A DNA stretch of 64,000 nt. Source: Leptospiraceae bacterium (GTDB taxonomy: Bacteria; Spirochaetota; Leptospiria; Leptospirales; Leptonemataceae). Positions 9,395 to 19,084 of the stretch are shown piece after piece. The notes below the pieces were generated by a model, which had not been told where the DNA came from, ran no database searches, and saw nothing but the letters and a program-made list of their open reading frames with translations. The position numbers were made by a program, and so were the translations under genes. The stretch spans positions 67,001-131,000 of the forward strand of contig BPKM01000007.1 in assembly GCA_026005135.1 (NCBI GenBank), read 5' to 3'. Position 1 is the first letter of the stretch, and the number at the start of each line of letters is the position of its first letter.

Positions 9395-10095
9395 ATGAGA
9401 AAAGCAGAGCAATTTTTTATAGGTTTTTCCGTTATCGTTGCTATAATGTCATATATTTTACTAAGCCAGATTCTCATTCTGCTACAGAGGATGATGATAA
9501 ACAAGCCTTAGCGCTTTTATTTGGTGGACCACAAAAAAACAATTCTCTTCAAAAGCAAAAAACAGGAAATAAAAATCAATCTATTTATGATTCCGATTTC
9601 TGGAAACAGGGAGTTAAAAATGTTCCCATAGAAGATACCACAGTTCCCTCTGACGAAGAACCAGAAATTTTAGAAAAAGTAAGTGAGGGAAACCCTATTA
9701 ATCCACAAACAGGGCTTCCCTATACAGATGAACAAATGGAAGCATTTGATAAATTAAGAGAGAAATTTCCTAATAATTCTCTAATTCCAAAGCGAATGAC
9801 GCCAGAAGAAAAAAAAGCTCAAGAAGAAAAACAGCGTAGAATGTTAGAAATTCAATCAAAAATATCTGTTCGAAAAGCAACACCCGAAGAAATCGAAGAA
9901 TATTATGAATATCAAAAAAAACCGATTCAGGATCGTTTAGAATTATTACGATACGTTTTAGAAAAATTAGCAGATGAATTGCCAGAAGATTTAAAAGGTC
10001 AATACGAAGAAGTATTAAAAATGAATGAACGACAATTAGAAAGTTTAGAAGAGCAAAAAAAAGCATTATTAAGAACAGCAACACAGGGAGAATAA
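9395..10095 (+). CDS. Membrane-anchored hypothetical protein (frameshifted)
   Basis: The ATG at 9395 opens MRKAEQFFIGFSVIVAIMSYILL, a clear N-terminal membrane segment. After about 24 codons the sensible reading moves to another frame (PDSHSATEDDDKQALALLFG) that is open without interruption to 10095, so one base seems to be missing near 9460. The reconstructed protein is about 233 residues: one membrane helix, a polar linker containing NPINPQTGLPYTDEQ, and a charged helical C-terminus from about residue 115. An internal ATG at 9736 gives only the last 119 residues. No family was recognised. It precedes aroC by 79 bp. Confidence 0.6.
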
Positions 10096-10174
10096 TTTAT
10101 ATTCCTATGTATGATCATTAGCTTTTAGAATTTAAAATTGACAGTAATATCTTCATAACTCGAATGGAATTAGA

Positions 10175-11371
10175 ATGTCATCTATTACAAATAAATTATT
10201 TCGTGTTTCCACATTTGGTGAATCTCATGGTCCTGGAATAGGGGTTATAATAGATGGATGTCCCGCTGGTTTAAAATTAGATTTAGAGCTAATTCAATCC
10301 CAATTGCAAAGAAGACGTCCTGGGCAAAATAGGCTAACAACCCAGAGAAAAGAAAAAGATGAATTTGAAATTTTAAGTGGTATTTACGAAGGTAAGACAC
10401 TTGGCACACCTATAGCTTTTTTGGTACGAAATATTGATGTTAAATCAGATGATTATTTAAAATGGGCTGATATTTATAGACCATCTCATGCAGATTATAC
10501 TTATCATGCAAAGCATGGTTATAGAACTCCAGTTGGAGGTGGTAGGGCATCTGTTAGAGAAACGATTGCTCGTGTAATAGCTGGTAGTGTTGCTTCTCAA
10601 ATTCTTAAAGAAGATTTGGGTATAGAAACGATAGCATGGGTAGATTCCATTGGTCCCATTCAATCCAGTGTTATGAAAAATCCACCAACATCAATAGAAG
10701 AAGTGGATCGTTCTATTGTTCGTTGTCCAGATTTAAATGCTACAGAAGAAATGGTTCAATTAATCGAGAGAATAAAAAAAGAAGGGGATTCTATTGGAGG
10801 AACCATAGGTGTAATTGTAAGAAATGTTCCACCTGGACTTGGAGAACCAGTATTTGATAAATTAGAAGCAGAATTAGCAAAAGCATGTTTAAGTATACCA
10901 GCCTGTAAAGGTTTTGAAAGTGGTAGTGGTTTCGAAGGAACGAAACTAAAGGGTAGTGAGCATAATGATGAATTTTTTATACCTGGTAAAGAAGGTTTAC
11001 CAGATAATAATGAAGTTCAAAGAAATAGAGAAATTAAAAGAGTAGAAGGTTTTGAAAATATACCAGACTTAAAAACAAAAACGAATTTTTCTGGAGGTAT
11101 ACAGGGTGGTATTTCTAATGGTATGCCTATATTATTACGTTTAGCATTTAAACCAACTGCAACAATACATAAAATCCAAAAAACCGTTACAGAAAGTGGA
11201 GAACCTGTCAATTTATTAGCTGGTGGAAGACATGATCCCTGTGTTTTACCGCGTGCTGTTCCTATTGTAGAAGCAGTTGTGAATTTAGTTTTAATTGATA
11301 TGTATTTTCGACAAAGAGCAATATATCCAGAATGGTGGTTAAAATATGTTAAAAATAAAAAAAATCAATAA
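10175..11371 (+). CDS. aroC: Chorismate synthase
   Basis: Converts 5-enolpyruvylshikimate-3-phosphate to chorismate, the last shared step of aromatic amino acid synthesis, using reduced FMN. The protein has 398 residues, slightly longer than usual. The family signatures are all present: [19 protein letters not shown] near residue 14, RRRPGQ near 47, [20 protein letters not shown] near 114-133, and [18 protein letters not shown] near 355. No strong ribosome site precedes the ATG. The 3' end overlaps the start of the next gene by 26 bp, suggesting coupling. Confidence 0.97.
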   Translation: MSSITNKLFRVSTFGESHGPGIGVIIDGCPAGLKLDLELIQSQLQRRRPGQNRLTTQRKEKDEFEILSGIYEGKTLGTPIAFLVRNIDVKSDDYLKWADIYRPSHADYTYHAKHGYRTPVGGGRASVRETIARVIAGSVASQILKEDLGIETIAWVDSIGPIQSSVMKNPPTSIEEVDRSIVRCPDLNATEEMVQLIERIKKEGDSIGGTIGVIVRNVPPGLGEPVFDKLEAELAKACLSIPACKGFESGSGFEGTKLKGSEHNDEFFIPGKEGLPDNNEVQRNREIKRVEGFENIPDLKTKTNFSGGIQGGISNGMPILLRLAFKPTATIHKIQKTVTESGEPVNLLAGGRHDPCVLPRAVPIVEAVVNLVLIDMYFRQRAIYPEWWLKYVKNKKNQ

Positions 11372-12596
11372 GATAATTTGGTTTTCGATATTTATAATAA
11401 TCTTTTTTAGTTGTAAAAAAGAAGAATATCAATTAATGGAACCAGAAAAATTTATTTCTATCCTGGAAAAAGAAGTTTTAAAACATTATTATTTTAATAA
11501 CTCAATTCCATTAGAAGAATATTTAAGGACAGTAAAAATTTTTGAACCAGAACTTAAAAATATTTCTACTTTGAATGCAAAAGATTATTTTATAGAAATA
11601 TTAAGACAAAATTATAAAAAAGATCTATTTATCGCAGAAAATTTTTATAGAAAAGCAATTTATGAATTATTAAAAAACTTCAAAGGCAGAAATATATATA
11701 TTGTTCCATCTACACTTGCTCTTCTAAATGATAAAAACAATAATGCTGGAATTGGTATAGTTTTATACGAAGAAGAGATGGGAAAATTTTTTATTATTGA
11801 TGTAATAGAAGGTTCACCAGCCTATTTGGCAGATATTAAACCCAATTTATATTTACAGGCAATTGATAATATTTCTGTTTCGAATTTTTTCTTAGAAGAT
11901 GTTGTTGCAAGAATTAAAGGAAAGCCAAAAACTAAAATCAATGTTACGATACAGGATAATAACTATGAATTATATAGAAGTACCTATCAATTTTTACCAA
12001 TAAGAAAAACAAACTGGAAAATTAATAATAAAAACATATTATATTTACAAATACGTTTTGCAATTGATGGTGTATCAAATCAAATCAAACAATTTCTTTT
12101 AGAAAATCAAAATCCAGATTTTCTTATTCTGGATATCCGTTATTTATCTCATGGTAATTTAGAGGAAATATTAAAAATTGCAGATTTATTTATTCCAAAA
12201 AAACAACTATTAAAAGTGCATATAAAAGATCAGAACCCTCAGATATTAAGTTCCACAGAAAATATATATTATACGGGAAAAATCATTATATTGCATCAAT
12301 CTAAAACAACACCTTATGCTTATGCACTGGCAAGATTATTAGAAGAGGCACGAGATTCAATTATTATAGGTCCACTTAAAGAAGTTCCTATCTATATAGG
12401 TATAGAAATTCCTATAAAAGAAGAGCAAAAATATTATGGTTCTTTTTATTTTACAAATGGTTATGTAGAATTTATAAATAAAGCAAACTTTTCGAAATGG
12501 ATATCTGTGGAAAATTTTATACCTACCTATCCACCAGGACCAAAACCTAATTTAGAAGATCCTTATCATAAAAAACTTTTAGATATAATAAAATGA
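11346..12596 (+). CDS. S41 peptidase-like lipoprotein, probably inactive
   Basis: Predicted lipoprotein of 416 residues with lipobox IIFFSC after a hydrophobic start. Residues about 135-205 look like a PDZ domain ([32 protein letters not shown]), and the part after 225 follows the C-terminal-processing-peptidase layout ([40 protein letters not shown]). The usual serine motif (GSASASE-like) is replaced by [13 protein letters not shown], so the catalytic Ser seems absent. It overlaps aroC by 26 bp and is coupled to the next gene by ATGA. It could be a scaffold or binding protein rather than a protease. Confidence 0.6.
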   Translation: MLKIKKINKIIWFSIFIIIFFSCKKEEYQLMEPEKFISILEKEVLKHYYFNNSIPLEEYLRTVKIFEPELKNISTLNAKDYFIEILRQNYKKDLFIAENFYRKAIYELLKNFKGRNIYIVPSTLALLNDKNNNAGIGIVLYEEEMGKFFIIDVIEGSPAYLADIKPNLYLQAIDNISVSNFFLEDVVARIKGKPKTKINVTIQDNNYELYRSTYQFLPIRKTNWKINNKNILYLQIRFAIDGVSNQIKQFLLENQNPDFLILDIRYLSHGNLEEILKIADLFIPKKQLLKVHIKDQNPQILSSTENIYYTGKIIILHQSKTTPYAYALARLLEEARDSIIIGPLKEVPIYIGIEIPIKEEQKYYGSFYFTNGYVEFINKANFSKWISVENFIPTYPPGPKPNLEDPYHKKLLDIIK

Positions 12597-13351
12597 ATTT
12601 AGAAGAATTAAAAGATCAAACCATACTTATAACAGGTAGTGCAAAAAGAATTGCTAAAAGTATCGTATTAGAACTATCTAAATATAAACCTCGATTTATA
12701 TTGCATTATAGAAATTCTTACGAAGATGTAAAAGAATTATTAGAGGAAATAAAAAAATATAATTCTGAATCTTATTATATTAAAGCTGATTTTTCTATTA
12801 AAGAGGAACGAGAAAGTTTTTTAGAAAAAATATCACAGGAATCAATTGATATAGTAATAAATAGTGCTTCTATTTTTCCTAAAATGGATCATTGGAAAAA
12901 TTTTGAATATGAACTTTTTATTAAAATATTTGATGTAAATTTATTTACCCCTGCTTCTATAATTAAAACAATTTTTAAAAATTACAAAAAAGGATTGGTA
13001 ATTAATTTCCTTGATGCAAGTTTAAAATATCATTATACGGATCATTTTATCTATAGACTAAGTAAATTTTCCTTAGAAAAATTAACATATATGTTAGCAA
13101 AGGAATTGGCTCCTTATGTTCGTGTAAATGCTATATCTCCGGGAGCAATTTTGCCTCCAGCTCAATTAAATGAGCAAGATAAAATAGAAGAAAAAATAAA
13201 TATATATGAATTTTATGAAAAATCAAAACAAAAAATTCCACTAAATATTCCTGGAAATCCAGAATATATTGTTCAGGCAATTAAATTTATTATTGAGAAT
13301 GATTTTATAACTGGAGTTAATATACCTGTTGATGGAGGAGAATTTATTTAA
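12593..13351 (+). CDS. Pteridine reductase-like short-chain dehydrogenase
   Basis: SDR of 252 residues, predicted to reduce pterins with NADPH. It has the nucleotide-binding TGSAKRIAKS near residue 14, NSAS near 88, and YRLSK (YxxxK) near 160, followed by RVNAISPGAILPP. The residue normally Ser before the Tyr is Asp (INFLDASLK), a feature of PTR1/FolM-type pteridine reductases. It overlaps the previous gene by ATGA and is followed after 2 bp by folB, which supports a role in folate or pterin metabolism. The exact substrate is inferred. Confidence 0.75.
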   Translation: MNLEELKDQTILITGSAKRIAKSIVLELSKYKPRFILHYRNSYEDVKELLEEIKKYNSESYYIKADFSIKEERESFLEKISQESIDIVINSASIFPKMDHWKNFEYELFIKIFDVNLFTPASIIKTIFKNYKKGLVINFLDASLKYHYTDHFIYRLSKFSLEKLTYMLAKELAPYVRVNAISPGAILPPAQLNEQDKIEEKINIYEFYEKSKQKIPLNIPGNPEYIVQAIKFIIENDFITGVNIPVDGGEFI

Positions 13352-13353
13352 TT

Positions 13354-13711
13354 ATGAAAATAATAATAGAAGAACTTAAAGTAATAATGAATATAGGAGT
13401 AAGAGATGACGAAAGATCTCACCCTCAGGAAATTCTTATTAATTTAGAATGCGAATTAGATTTTAGCAAAGCAATTTTATCTGATAAAATAAATCATACA
13501 GTTAATTATAAAGATATATATAAAGAAATAATGGAATTTTGTAAAATTAATTCTCCTCGTTTGTTAGAGAAATTAGGTGGGGATTTAATCCAGCACTTAT
13601 TTTCGAAATTCTCCATTGATTGAAGCAATAAAAATCCAGATTTTTAAACCTGTTGCTATACCATCTGCAAAACGAACAGGTATAGAAATTTATACAAAGA
13701 GAAATCAATAA
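13354..13711 (+). CDS. folB: Dihydroneopterin aldolase (frameshifted near 13610)
   Basis: FolB cleaves 7,8-dihydroneopterin to 6-hydroxymethyl-7,8-dihydropterin in folate synthesis. The first 85 codons show the family pattern: KVIMNIGVRDDERSHPQEI, NHTVNYKDIYKEI, SPRLLEKLGGDLI. The frame then closes at TGA (13621-13623), but a shift of one base near 13610 continues as IEAIKIQIFKPVAIPSAKRT and stops at 13711, giving the normal length of about 119. One extra base (for example a C) explains this. It follows the pteridine reductase by 2 bp, and its stop abuts the stop of the convergent phosphatase gene. Confidence 0.85.
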
Positions 13712-13712
13712 T

Positions 13713-15671
13713 TTATTGATTTTCCAAAATCGATAAAATAAAACCGGGGATATTTTCTTTAAATTTAGTTTTTTCCAATTTTTCGTAAAATTTAGATGCA
13801 ATCAATAGAAAAGAAGAATTTTTAGGATCTCTTAAAAGTAGTCGTTCTATGGTTTCTAATGCTTCGTTAATATTTCGTATTTTAAAACAAATTTGAGCAT
13901 ATAATAATAACATTTTATTATCCAATGGAACAAGATTTGTATAATATTTTAATTTTTCGTATAGAATTTGTAATTTTTCTTCTTCTAAATTTTTATTTGC
14001 TAATAAATCTATAAGTTCTGTAATTTCATTTTGTAAATTATTTAATTCTTCTTTTATCTCTTCATTTTCTATTAAAGCAGGTTCTTTTACTTTTATTTTT
14101 AATAGTGATAAATCATCTTTAATTTTTCCATAGGATTTTAATTTTTCATAAATTCCCTTTAACGTATAATCACTTTGATATAATATATCAATAAATAAAT
14201 ATTCGTTATCATTTATGGTATTATCTGGTAATTCTAAATCATCTTTTCCATCACTACCAATAATAAGGATATCATCTTTTTGTAATTGATAAGTATGTAT
14301 AAATAATGATTTCTTTTCTATAGATAAACCAAGTTTCCTTAAATTATTTTCTGGATTTAGAAAATATGCTTCGTTTTTTCTTATTAAAATTGGATTGGGA
14401 TGTTCTGCATTCATATAAAATAGACTTAATGTATTAATATCAATTAATCCCATAACACAGGAAATATACATACTTCCCTGAAATGTTTCTAATGTTTTAT
14501 GCATCTGTATAAATAATTCTCTTAACCAATGTTCTGGAGATAATATCTGATCTTCTTTAAAAAATTTGTTTCTCTGAATAGCAGATTGAATCATAGAACC
14601 TAATACTAAAATACCTCCAGCACCCTGGATAGATTTTCCCATTGCATCGGCATTTATAAAAAATAAATATGATTTATCTTTTAATCGTATTTCATCAAAA
14701 TAACAATAATCACCTCCAATTTCTTCTTCATGGTTTCGAAATTGAAATTCTTTTTTTTGTTTAATAAAAAAATCATATTCTAAGATTTGATTTATCTCTT
14801 TATTTTGAATATTTAAATTTATAAAAGGTTTTAGAAGTAAAGTTGTTAAATAATAATCAGCATCTTGCTGTGTTTTTAATTTTTTTATTTCTTCAAAAGA
14901 TTGTTGTAATTCTTTAGTTCTTTCTTCTACTTTTTTTTCCAGATTTTTATTTAAATGAATTAGAGAATAATACATTTCTTTTAATTTTTCTATTATCTTA
15001 TTAATATAGATAGCTAATTCGCCAAATTCATCATAGGTTAGCATACCTACTTTTTCTTCGAAATTACTAAGAGATACTTCTTTTAAAGATACTTTAATTT
15101 GTTTTATATTTTCTTTTATATTTTTTGCTATATAATAAGAAATATGTAATAAAGGATATAATAAAATAGTTGTTATTATAACCATATGTAAAATAGGATT
15201 TTGTAAACCAGATTTACTGGAAGATAGATAATTCATCGATAAAAGTAATATAATGGGCATATTAACAAGAGAGAATATAAAAAATAGAATTTTTATAAAG
15301 ATAGTAATACGCATTCTGGTATTTCTATTAATGGCTATATCTTTTAATTGAGTTGATTTAAGATATTTACGAATTTCATTTTCTGTGATTAAATAATGAC
15401 CTGTCATTTCAATAGGAATAATAAATAATGCTAAGGGGAAAGCTGTAATATGAAAGCGAAAATCAAATTCACCTTTAATATAATATAAAAGAAATCCAAA
15501 AAAAATATGAGCTAATGTTATTCCAACAAGCCATCTGGACATAATTAATATTACTTCGAAATAAGGAAATGTTAATAATTCTTTTTTTATATGATAATTT
15601 TCTGCTGGAATAAGTCTGGAAAAAATTTTTTTTAATTTATTATATCTTAAAAATGTACCGATAATTAACAT
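13713..15671 (-). CDS. Membrane SpoIIE/PP2C-type phosphatase, 5' end cut off by an IS
   Basis: The surviving frame has 652 residues. It contains several membrane helices (about 40-205), a HAMP-like linker (YDEFGELAIYINKII), a coiled coil (KKVEERTKELQQSF), a SpoIIE-type phosphatase domain (EEIGGDYCYFDEIRL, INADAMGKSIQGAGGILVLG, GLIDINTLSLFYMNAEHP, ILIIGSDGKDD) and a helical, TPR-like tail. The middle motif is typical of Leptospira phosphatases that control anti-sigma-factor antagonists. The frame stays open upstream of 15671 to the IS edge at 15840, and the original start lies beyond the IS at 17036. The remaining protein would lack its first membrane segment and may not fold normally. Confidence 0.8.
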   Translation of the reverse strand: MLIIGTFLRYNKLKKIFSRLIPAENYHIKKELLTFPYFEVILIMSRWLVGITLAHIFFGFLLYYIKGEFDFRFHITAFPLALFIIPIEMTGHYLITENEIRKYLKSTQLKDIAINRNTRMRITIFIKILFFIFSLVNMPIILLLSMNYLSSSKSGLQNPILHMVIITTILLYPLLHISYYIAKNIKENIKQIKVSLKEVSLSNFEEKVGMLTYDEFGELAIYINKIIEKLKEMYYSLIHLNKNLEKKVEERTKELQQSFEEIKKLKTQQDADYYLTTLLLKPFINLNIQNKEINQILEYDFFIKQKKEFQFRNHEEEIGGDYCYFDEIRLKDKSYLFFINADAMGKSIQGAGGILVLGSMIQSAIQRNKFFKEDQILSPEHWLRELFIQMHKTLETFQGSMYISCVMGLIDINTLSLFYMNAEHPNPILIRKNEAYFLNPENNLRKLGLSIEKKSLFIHTYQLQKDDILIIGSDGKDDLELPDNTINDNEYLFIDILYQSDYTLKGIYEKLKSYGKIKDDLSLLKIKVKEPALIENEEIKEELNNLQNEITELIDLLANKNLEEEKLQILYEKLKYYTNLVPLDNKMLLLYAQICFKIRNINEALETIERLLLRDPKNSSFLLIASKFYEKLEKTKFKENIPGFILSILENQ

Positions 15672-15846
15672 TAATGTAGCTGAAGTTACACCTCCGGTAA
15701 TTAATGTCCAGATAATTGTAAAATCAACTTTATGGAGTGTAATAATACTATAATAGATAGCAGCAGGTACAGGAACAATATGAGTAAAAATTTCGTGCTT
15801 TAACGTTAAATTTCGAAATAATGTTTTGTAATCATTTTTATTTATT

Positions 15847-17006
15847 CAGACATTACGCAAAAGTAAATAAATTATATAATAATTTTTAACATTTTAATAG
15901 ATGTATAGGAAATGATTTAATAAAAAAGTCCCTTTTAATATTAAAATGACTTAAATGCATTTGCATTCTTAACTTTTCCAAAAAAATATAAGCAGCAATT
16001 ACAACATAGATAAAATTCATCTGACTACGCTTTTTTTTTTGAGGTGATTTTTCTATGTTTAAATTTTGCTTTAAAGATTTATGATATTCTTCTATCGCCC
16101 ACCTTTTCTGGTAGGTTTCGATTATTTTCTCTCTGGACACTCCTAAGTGACTACAACAAAGATAATGAACACTTTCAGTTCCATCTGAATTTCTTTTTTT
16201 TGTTTTTATTACTTTTACTGGAAAACTAACTCCTTTTATAAATAAAATTTTTTCCTCATTATCTTCAAATTGTAAATCACCTATTCGTGTCCATTCCCAT
16301 TTTGCATAAAATCTTCCTTTCTCTCTTACTAAACGATCCCGTTGTAGAGGAAAAATAAAATTCCTTTTTAATTTCTTTTTTGTATAATTCATATTTTGAG
16401 ATGAACCAAACCAAATATCCCCTAAAATAAAGGAAAATAGGAGGTTTTTTTGTATTGCTCCTAATACCATCTCTCTAAAAAGTTCATTTTTATTTTTAAT
16501 AATTTTATAACACTCTTTTCCTTTTTTCTCATCAAAATATTTTTCTCTTTCTACAATTCTTACATCTATGGGAATATGTTGATTATGTTTTCCTAAATAA
16601 GTAAGACTTAACATCTGAATCCCTTTTACTGTTCTATTCTTCGTGCTACTCCAATAATATCCAACGATAGAATTTTCTGAAGAATAAGGTTTTTCTATAA
16701 TAGTATCATCAACAATTAATACAGCATTTCGTTCATTTATTTTTTTGACATATGGCTTTGCCCATTTCCATACTTGTTTATAACTTAATTCTTCCTGATT
16801 CAGAAAACGGGTAATTCTATCATGACTAATTTTCCTATCCAGAACAAGTGATAATGTAGTAGCGTTTATATAATCATTTGATACTAATATAAAATTTCGT
16901 AATAACTCAAAAATATAGGGATCTTTCATAAAATAAAATTTTATCACAAAAAGATATAGATTCAATCATTTTTTTCTAAATTTCCTTTAAAGTTGCGTAA
17001 TGTCTG
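15847..17006 (-). mobile_element. IS4-superfamily insertion sequence (1160 bp, complete)
   Basis: Bounded by 14-bp perfect terminal inverted repeats CAGACATTACGCAA and flanked on both sides by the 7-bp direct repeat ATTTATT (15840-15846 and 17007-17013), the target duplication. It carries one transposase gene on the minus strand. Removing the element and one ATTTATT restores an unbroken reading frame of the phosphatase gene, so the insertion is recent and its borders are certain. Confidence 0.93.
15886..16929 (-). CDS. DDE transposase, IS4 superfamily
   Basis: Transposase of 347 residues (359 if an upstream ATG at 16965 is used). The three acidic positions are visible: VDDTIIEKPY near residue 75, ILGDIWFGS near 172, and the exact Y-(2)-R-(3)-E-(6)-K signature in YQKRWAIEEYHKSLK near 281. 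It fills the IS between its inverted repeats and is intact. The subfamily (IS4, IS701 or a neighbour) was not resolved; a 7-bp target duplication is a useful clue. The start at 16929 fits the MKDPYIF-type N-terminus better. Confidence 0.85.
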   Translation of the reverse strand: MKDPYIFELLRNFILVSNDYINATTLSLVLDRKISHDRITRFLNQEELSYKQVWKWAKPYVKKINERNAVLIVDDTIIEKPYSSENSIVGYYWSSTKNRTVKGIQMLSLTYLGKHNQHIPIDVRIVEREKYFDEKKGKECYKIIKNKNELFREMVLGAIQKNLLFSFILGDIWFGSSQNMNYTKKKLKRNFIFPLQRDRLVREKGRFYAKWEWTRIGDLQFEDNEEKILFIKGVSFPVKVIKTKKRNSDGTESVHYLCCSHLGVSREKIIETYQKRWAIEEYHKSLKQNLNIEKSPQKKKRSQMNFIYVVIAAYIFLEKLRMQMHLSHFNIKRDFFIKSFPIHLLKC

Positions 17007-17036
17007 ATTTATTGTAATTGTTTTATTTTCGTTCAT
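17007..17036 (-). pseudogene. Detached 5' end of the SpoIIE phosphatase gene
   Basis: The ATG at 17036 opens MNENKTITIN, and the IS follows at once. Joined across the IS after deleting one target copy, the reading continues KNDYKTLFRNLTLKHE and then HIVPVPAAIYY, a membrane helix, into the intact part. The rebuilt gene has 719 codons. The gene's promoter therefore lies right of 17036 and is separated from the main part by the IS. Confidence 0.8.
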
Positions 17037-17099
17037 AACTTATATTAAAATTTGCTTTCTAAAATTAGACGTATAAATATTTTATTATACAAAATCATT

Positions 17100-18192
17100 A
17101 TGTATAATCAATTCTATAAAAAAAGAAATTTACACAAGTGTTTTTTAATTATTTTTCTTTATAGTTAGTATTTTTTTTAATGATTTAGTTGCAAGTCCAG
17201 AAATTTTACAGCAAGCAATAGAAAGTTTTAAGAAGGGAAAAATAGAATTAACAAAAGGTTTTTTATATCAGGCAGTATTAAAAGATACGACCATACAAAA
17301 TAAAATAGAATATTTAAAGTTACAATTTTTAATCTCTTTTATCGAAGAAAATTATTATCAATCAGAACAATATTTTAGACTATTAAATGCTTTAGAAATA
17401 AATGATGATTTTATAATCTATGTAAAAATTATACAATTATTAGATTTTAATCAATACGAGGAAATAAAAATTTTACTTAATAAATTTAATTTAACTAAAT
17501 TAGAAGAAACTAATGAATATACTATTTTACCAATAGCATGTTCAAAACAAGATGAAGTTTTTTTCTATAAAAATAAATTAAAAAATCATACGTATCATTT
17601 CTTATGGAGAACTTTTTTAACACAAAAAGAAAACGATTTTATTGAGTTTTTAAAATCTATCTTCCAGAAAAATAACAATTCGGAATTAATTCATAAATTT
17701 AAAAATTGTATTTCTTTCAATAATGGATATAAAACAAAATATCATCTTTATCGATTTTTAATTTATAAAGAAAGAACTATTCCAGATTTATATCAGTTTT
17801 ATGAATTTTTATTTCAGAATCAAAAATATTTAGAAGCATTACATGTACTACGATATATATATGATATTTCTAATTTTAAAATAAATGAACTGGAATTCTA
17901 TATTATTTTTTTACATTTTAAAAAGGTTTATGAAAAATTAAATTATATCCAGCAGGTAGATACCTTAGAGCGTTTTTTATCTTATATAGAAAATCATCAT
18001 TTTAAGAATCTTGATATAATAGAACTAAGAAAAATTGCAACAGAAAATTTAGAATTAAGAGAAATGTTATTATTTTTATATCATAATACAGAACAAAAAC
18101 AATATTACAATGAAAAAATTATAGAATATGATTTAAAATTTGATCAGAAAGAAAAAATTTCCTATTATAAGCAAATTTATCCTTATTTTTAA
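17100..18192 (+). CDS. Exported helical (TPR-like) protein, frameshifted in the signal peptide
   Basis: The ATG at 17100 encodes MYNQFYKKRNLHKCFLII, a signal-peptide start that stops at 17166. One base further the frame is open from 17149 to 18192 (FFFIVSIFFNDLVASPEILQ and about 330 more codons) with no internal start near its beginning. An extra T in the T-runs at 17141-17158 would join them. The mature part is rich in Leu, Tyr, Lys and Glu and looks all-helical, with repeat-like segments such as NQKYLEALHVLRYIYD that suggest TPR-type repeats. No family was recognised. It is divergent from the phosphatase gene. Confidence 0.6.
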
Positions 18193-18307
18193 TATTTTAA
18201 AGGCAATCTATTTAAGTTGTCATTATTGCCCTACAATTATTTTTATATTGCCATTATTCTATAAATTATTATTATTTTTTATTAATATCTTTAAATGTAA
18301 TGGTTTT

Positions 18308-19084
18308 ATGGATAATAATAAGATTCCTGTTTTATTTATTTCTCATGGTTCCCCGATGAATGCTATTGATAAAAATGCTTTTACTCAATCTTTGCAAAAA
18401 ACGGGAAAAGAAATCTTTTCTAATTTTAAAATCGATTATATTATTTCTATTTCTGCTCATTGGATAACTAATGGTTCTTATATCACAATTAATAAAGAAA
18501 TGCCTACCATTCATGATTTCTGGGGATTTCCAAAAGAATTATATAAAATACAATATCCAGCAAAGGGCGATCCTGATTTTGCTTATCAAATTGCTAAGGA
18601 ATTTTCCTTACATATAACAGAAGAATGGGGATTAGATCATGGTAGCTGGAGTATATTAAAATGGTTATTGCCAGAACCAGTAATACCTATTTTACAAATT
18701 AGCATAGATTCTCGTAAGACTTTTAAAGAACATTTTGATTTTGCTCATTCTCTTGCAATTTTAAAAAATCGTAATGTATTATTTTTATGTTCTGGTAATG
18801 TTACTCATAATCTTTCTTTGGTAGATTTTTATAATATTGATGCAGAACCAGAAAATTGGGCAAAAATATTTGATGAAACAATAAAACAAATCTTTTTAGA
18901 AAAAGATTATAATAAATTAATATATATTCAAAAAGATCCTTTATTTTTAATTGCTCATCCAGAACCATCTCATTATATCCCTTTATTATATTTTGCAGGA
19001 TTGGATACAGAAAATCATTTAGAATTTATTTATGAAGGTTTTCAATATAAGACATTATCGATGAGAAGTATGATATGGTTATAA
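18308..19084 (+). CDS. DODA-type extradiol dioxygenase (LigB family)
   Basis: Protein of 258 residues of the 4,5-DOPA dioxygenase/YgiD type, non-haem iron or zinc enzymes that open aromatic rings. Metal and active-site positions are visible: VLFISHGSPMNAI near residue 9, SISAHWITNGSY near 50, GLDHGSWSIL near 108, and IAHPEPSHYIPLLYFAG near 221. The frame is open 56 codons further upstream, but that part (hydrophobic, 18140-18307) overlaps the previous gene, so MDNNKIPVLF at 18308 is chosen. The natural substrate is unknown. It converges with the next gene and overlaps it by 6 bp. Confidence 0.85.
   Translation: MDNNKIPVLFISHGSPMNAIDKNAFTQSLQKTGKEIFSNFKIDYIISISAHWITNGSYITINKEMPTIHDFWGFPKELYKIQYPAKGDPDFAYQIAKEFSLHITEEWGLDHGSWSILKWLLPEPVIPILQISIDSRKTFKEHFDFAHSLAILKNRNVLFLCSGNVTHNLSLVDFYNIDAEPENWAKIFDETIKQIFLEKDYNKLIYIQKDPLFLIAHPEPSHYIPLLYFAGLDTENHLEFIYEGFQYKTLSMRSMIWL

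Noticed and set aside
18140-18307. N-terminal membrane extension of the dioxygenase
   Set aside because: It overlaps the preceding gene, has no counterpart in the LigB/YgiD family, and the family start lies at 18308.
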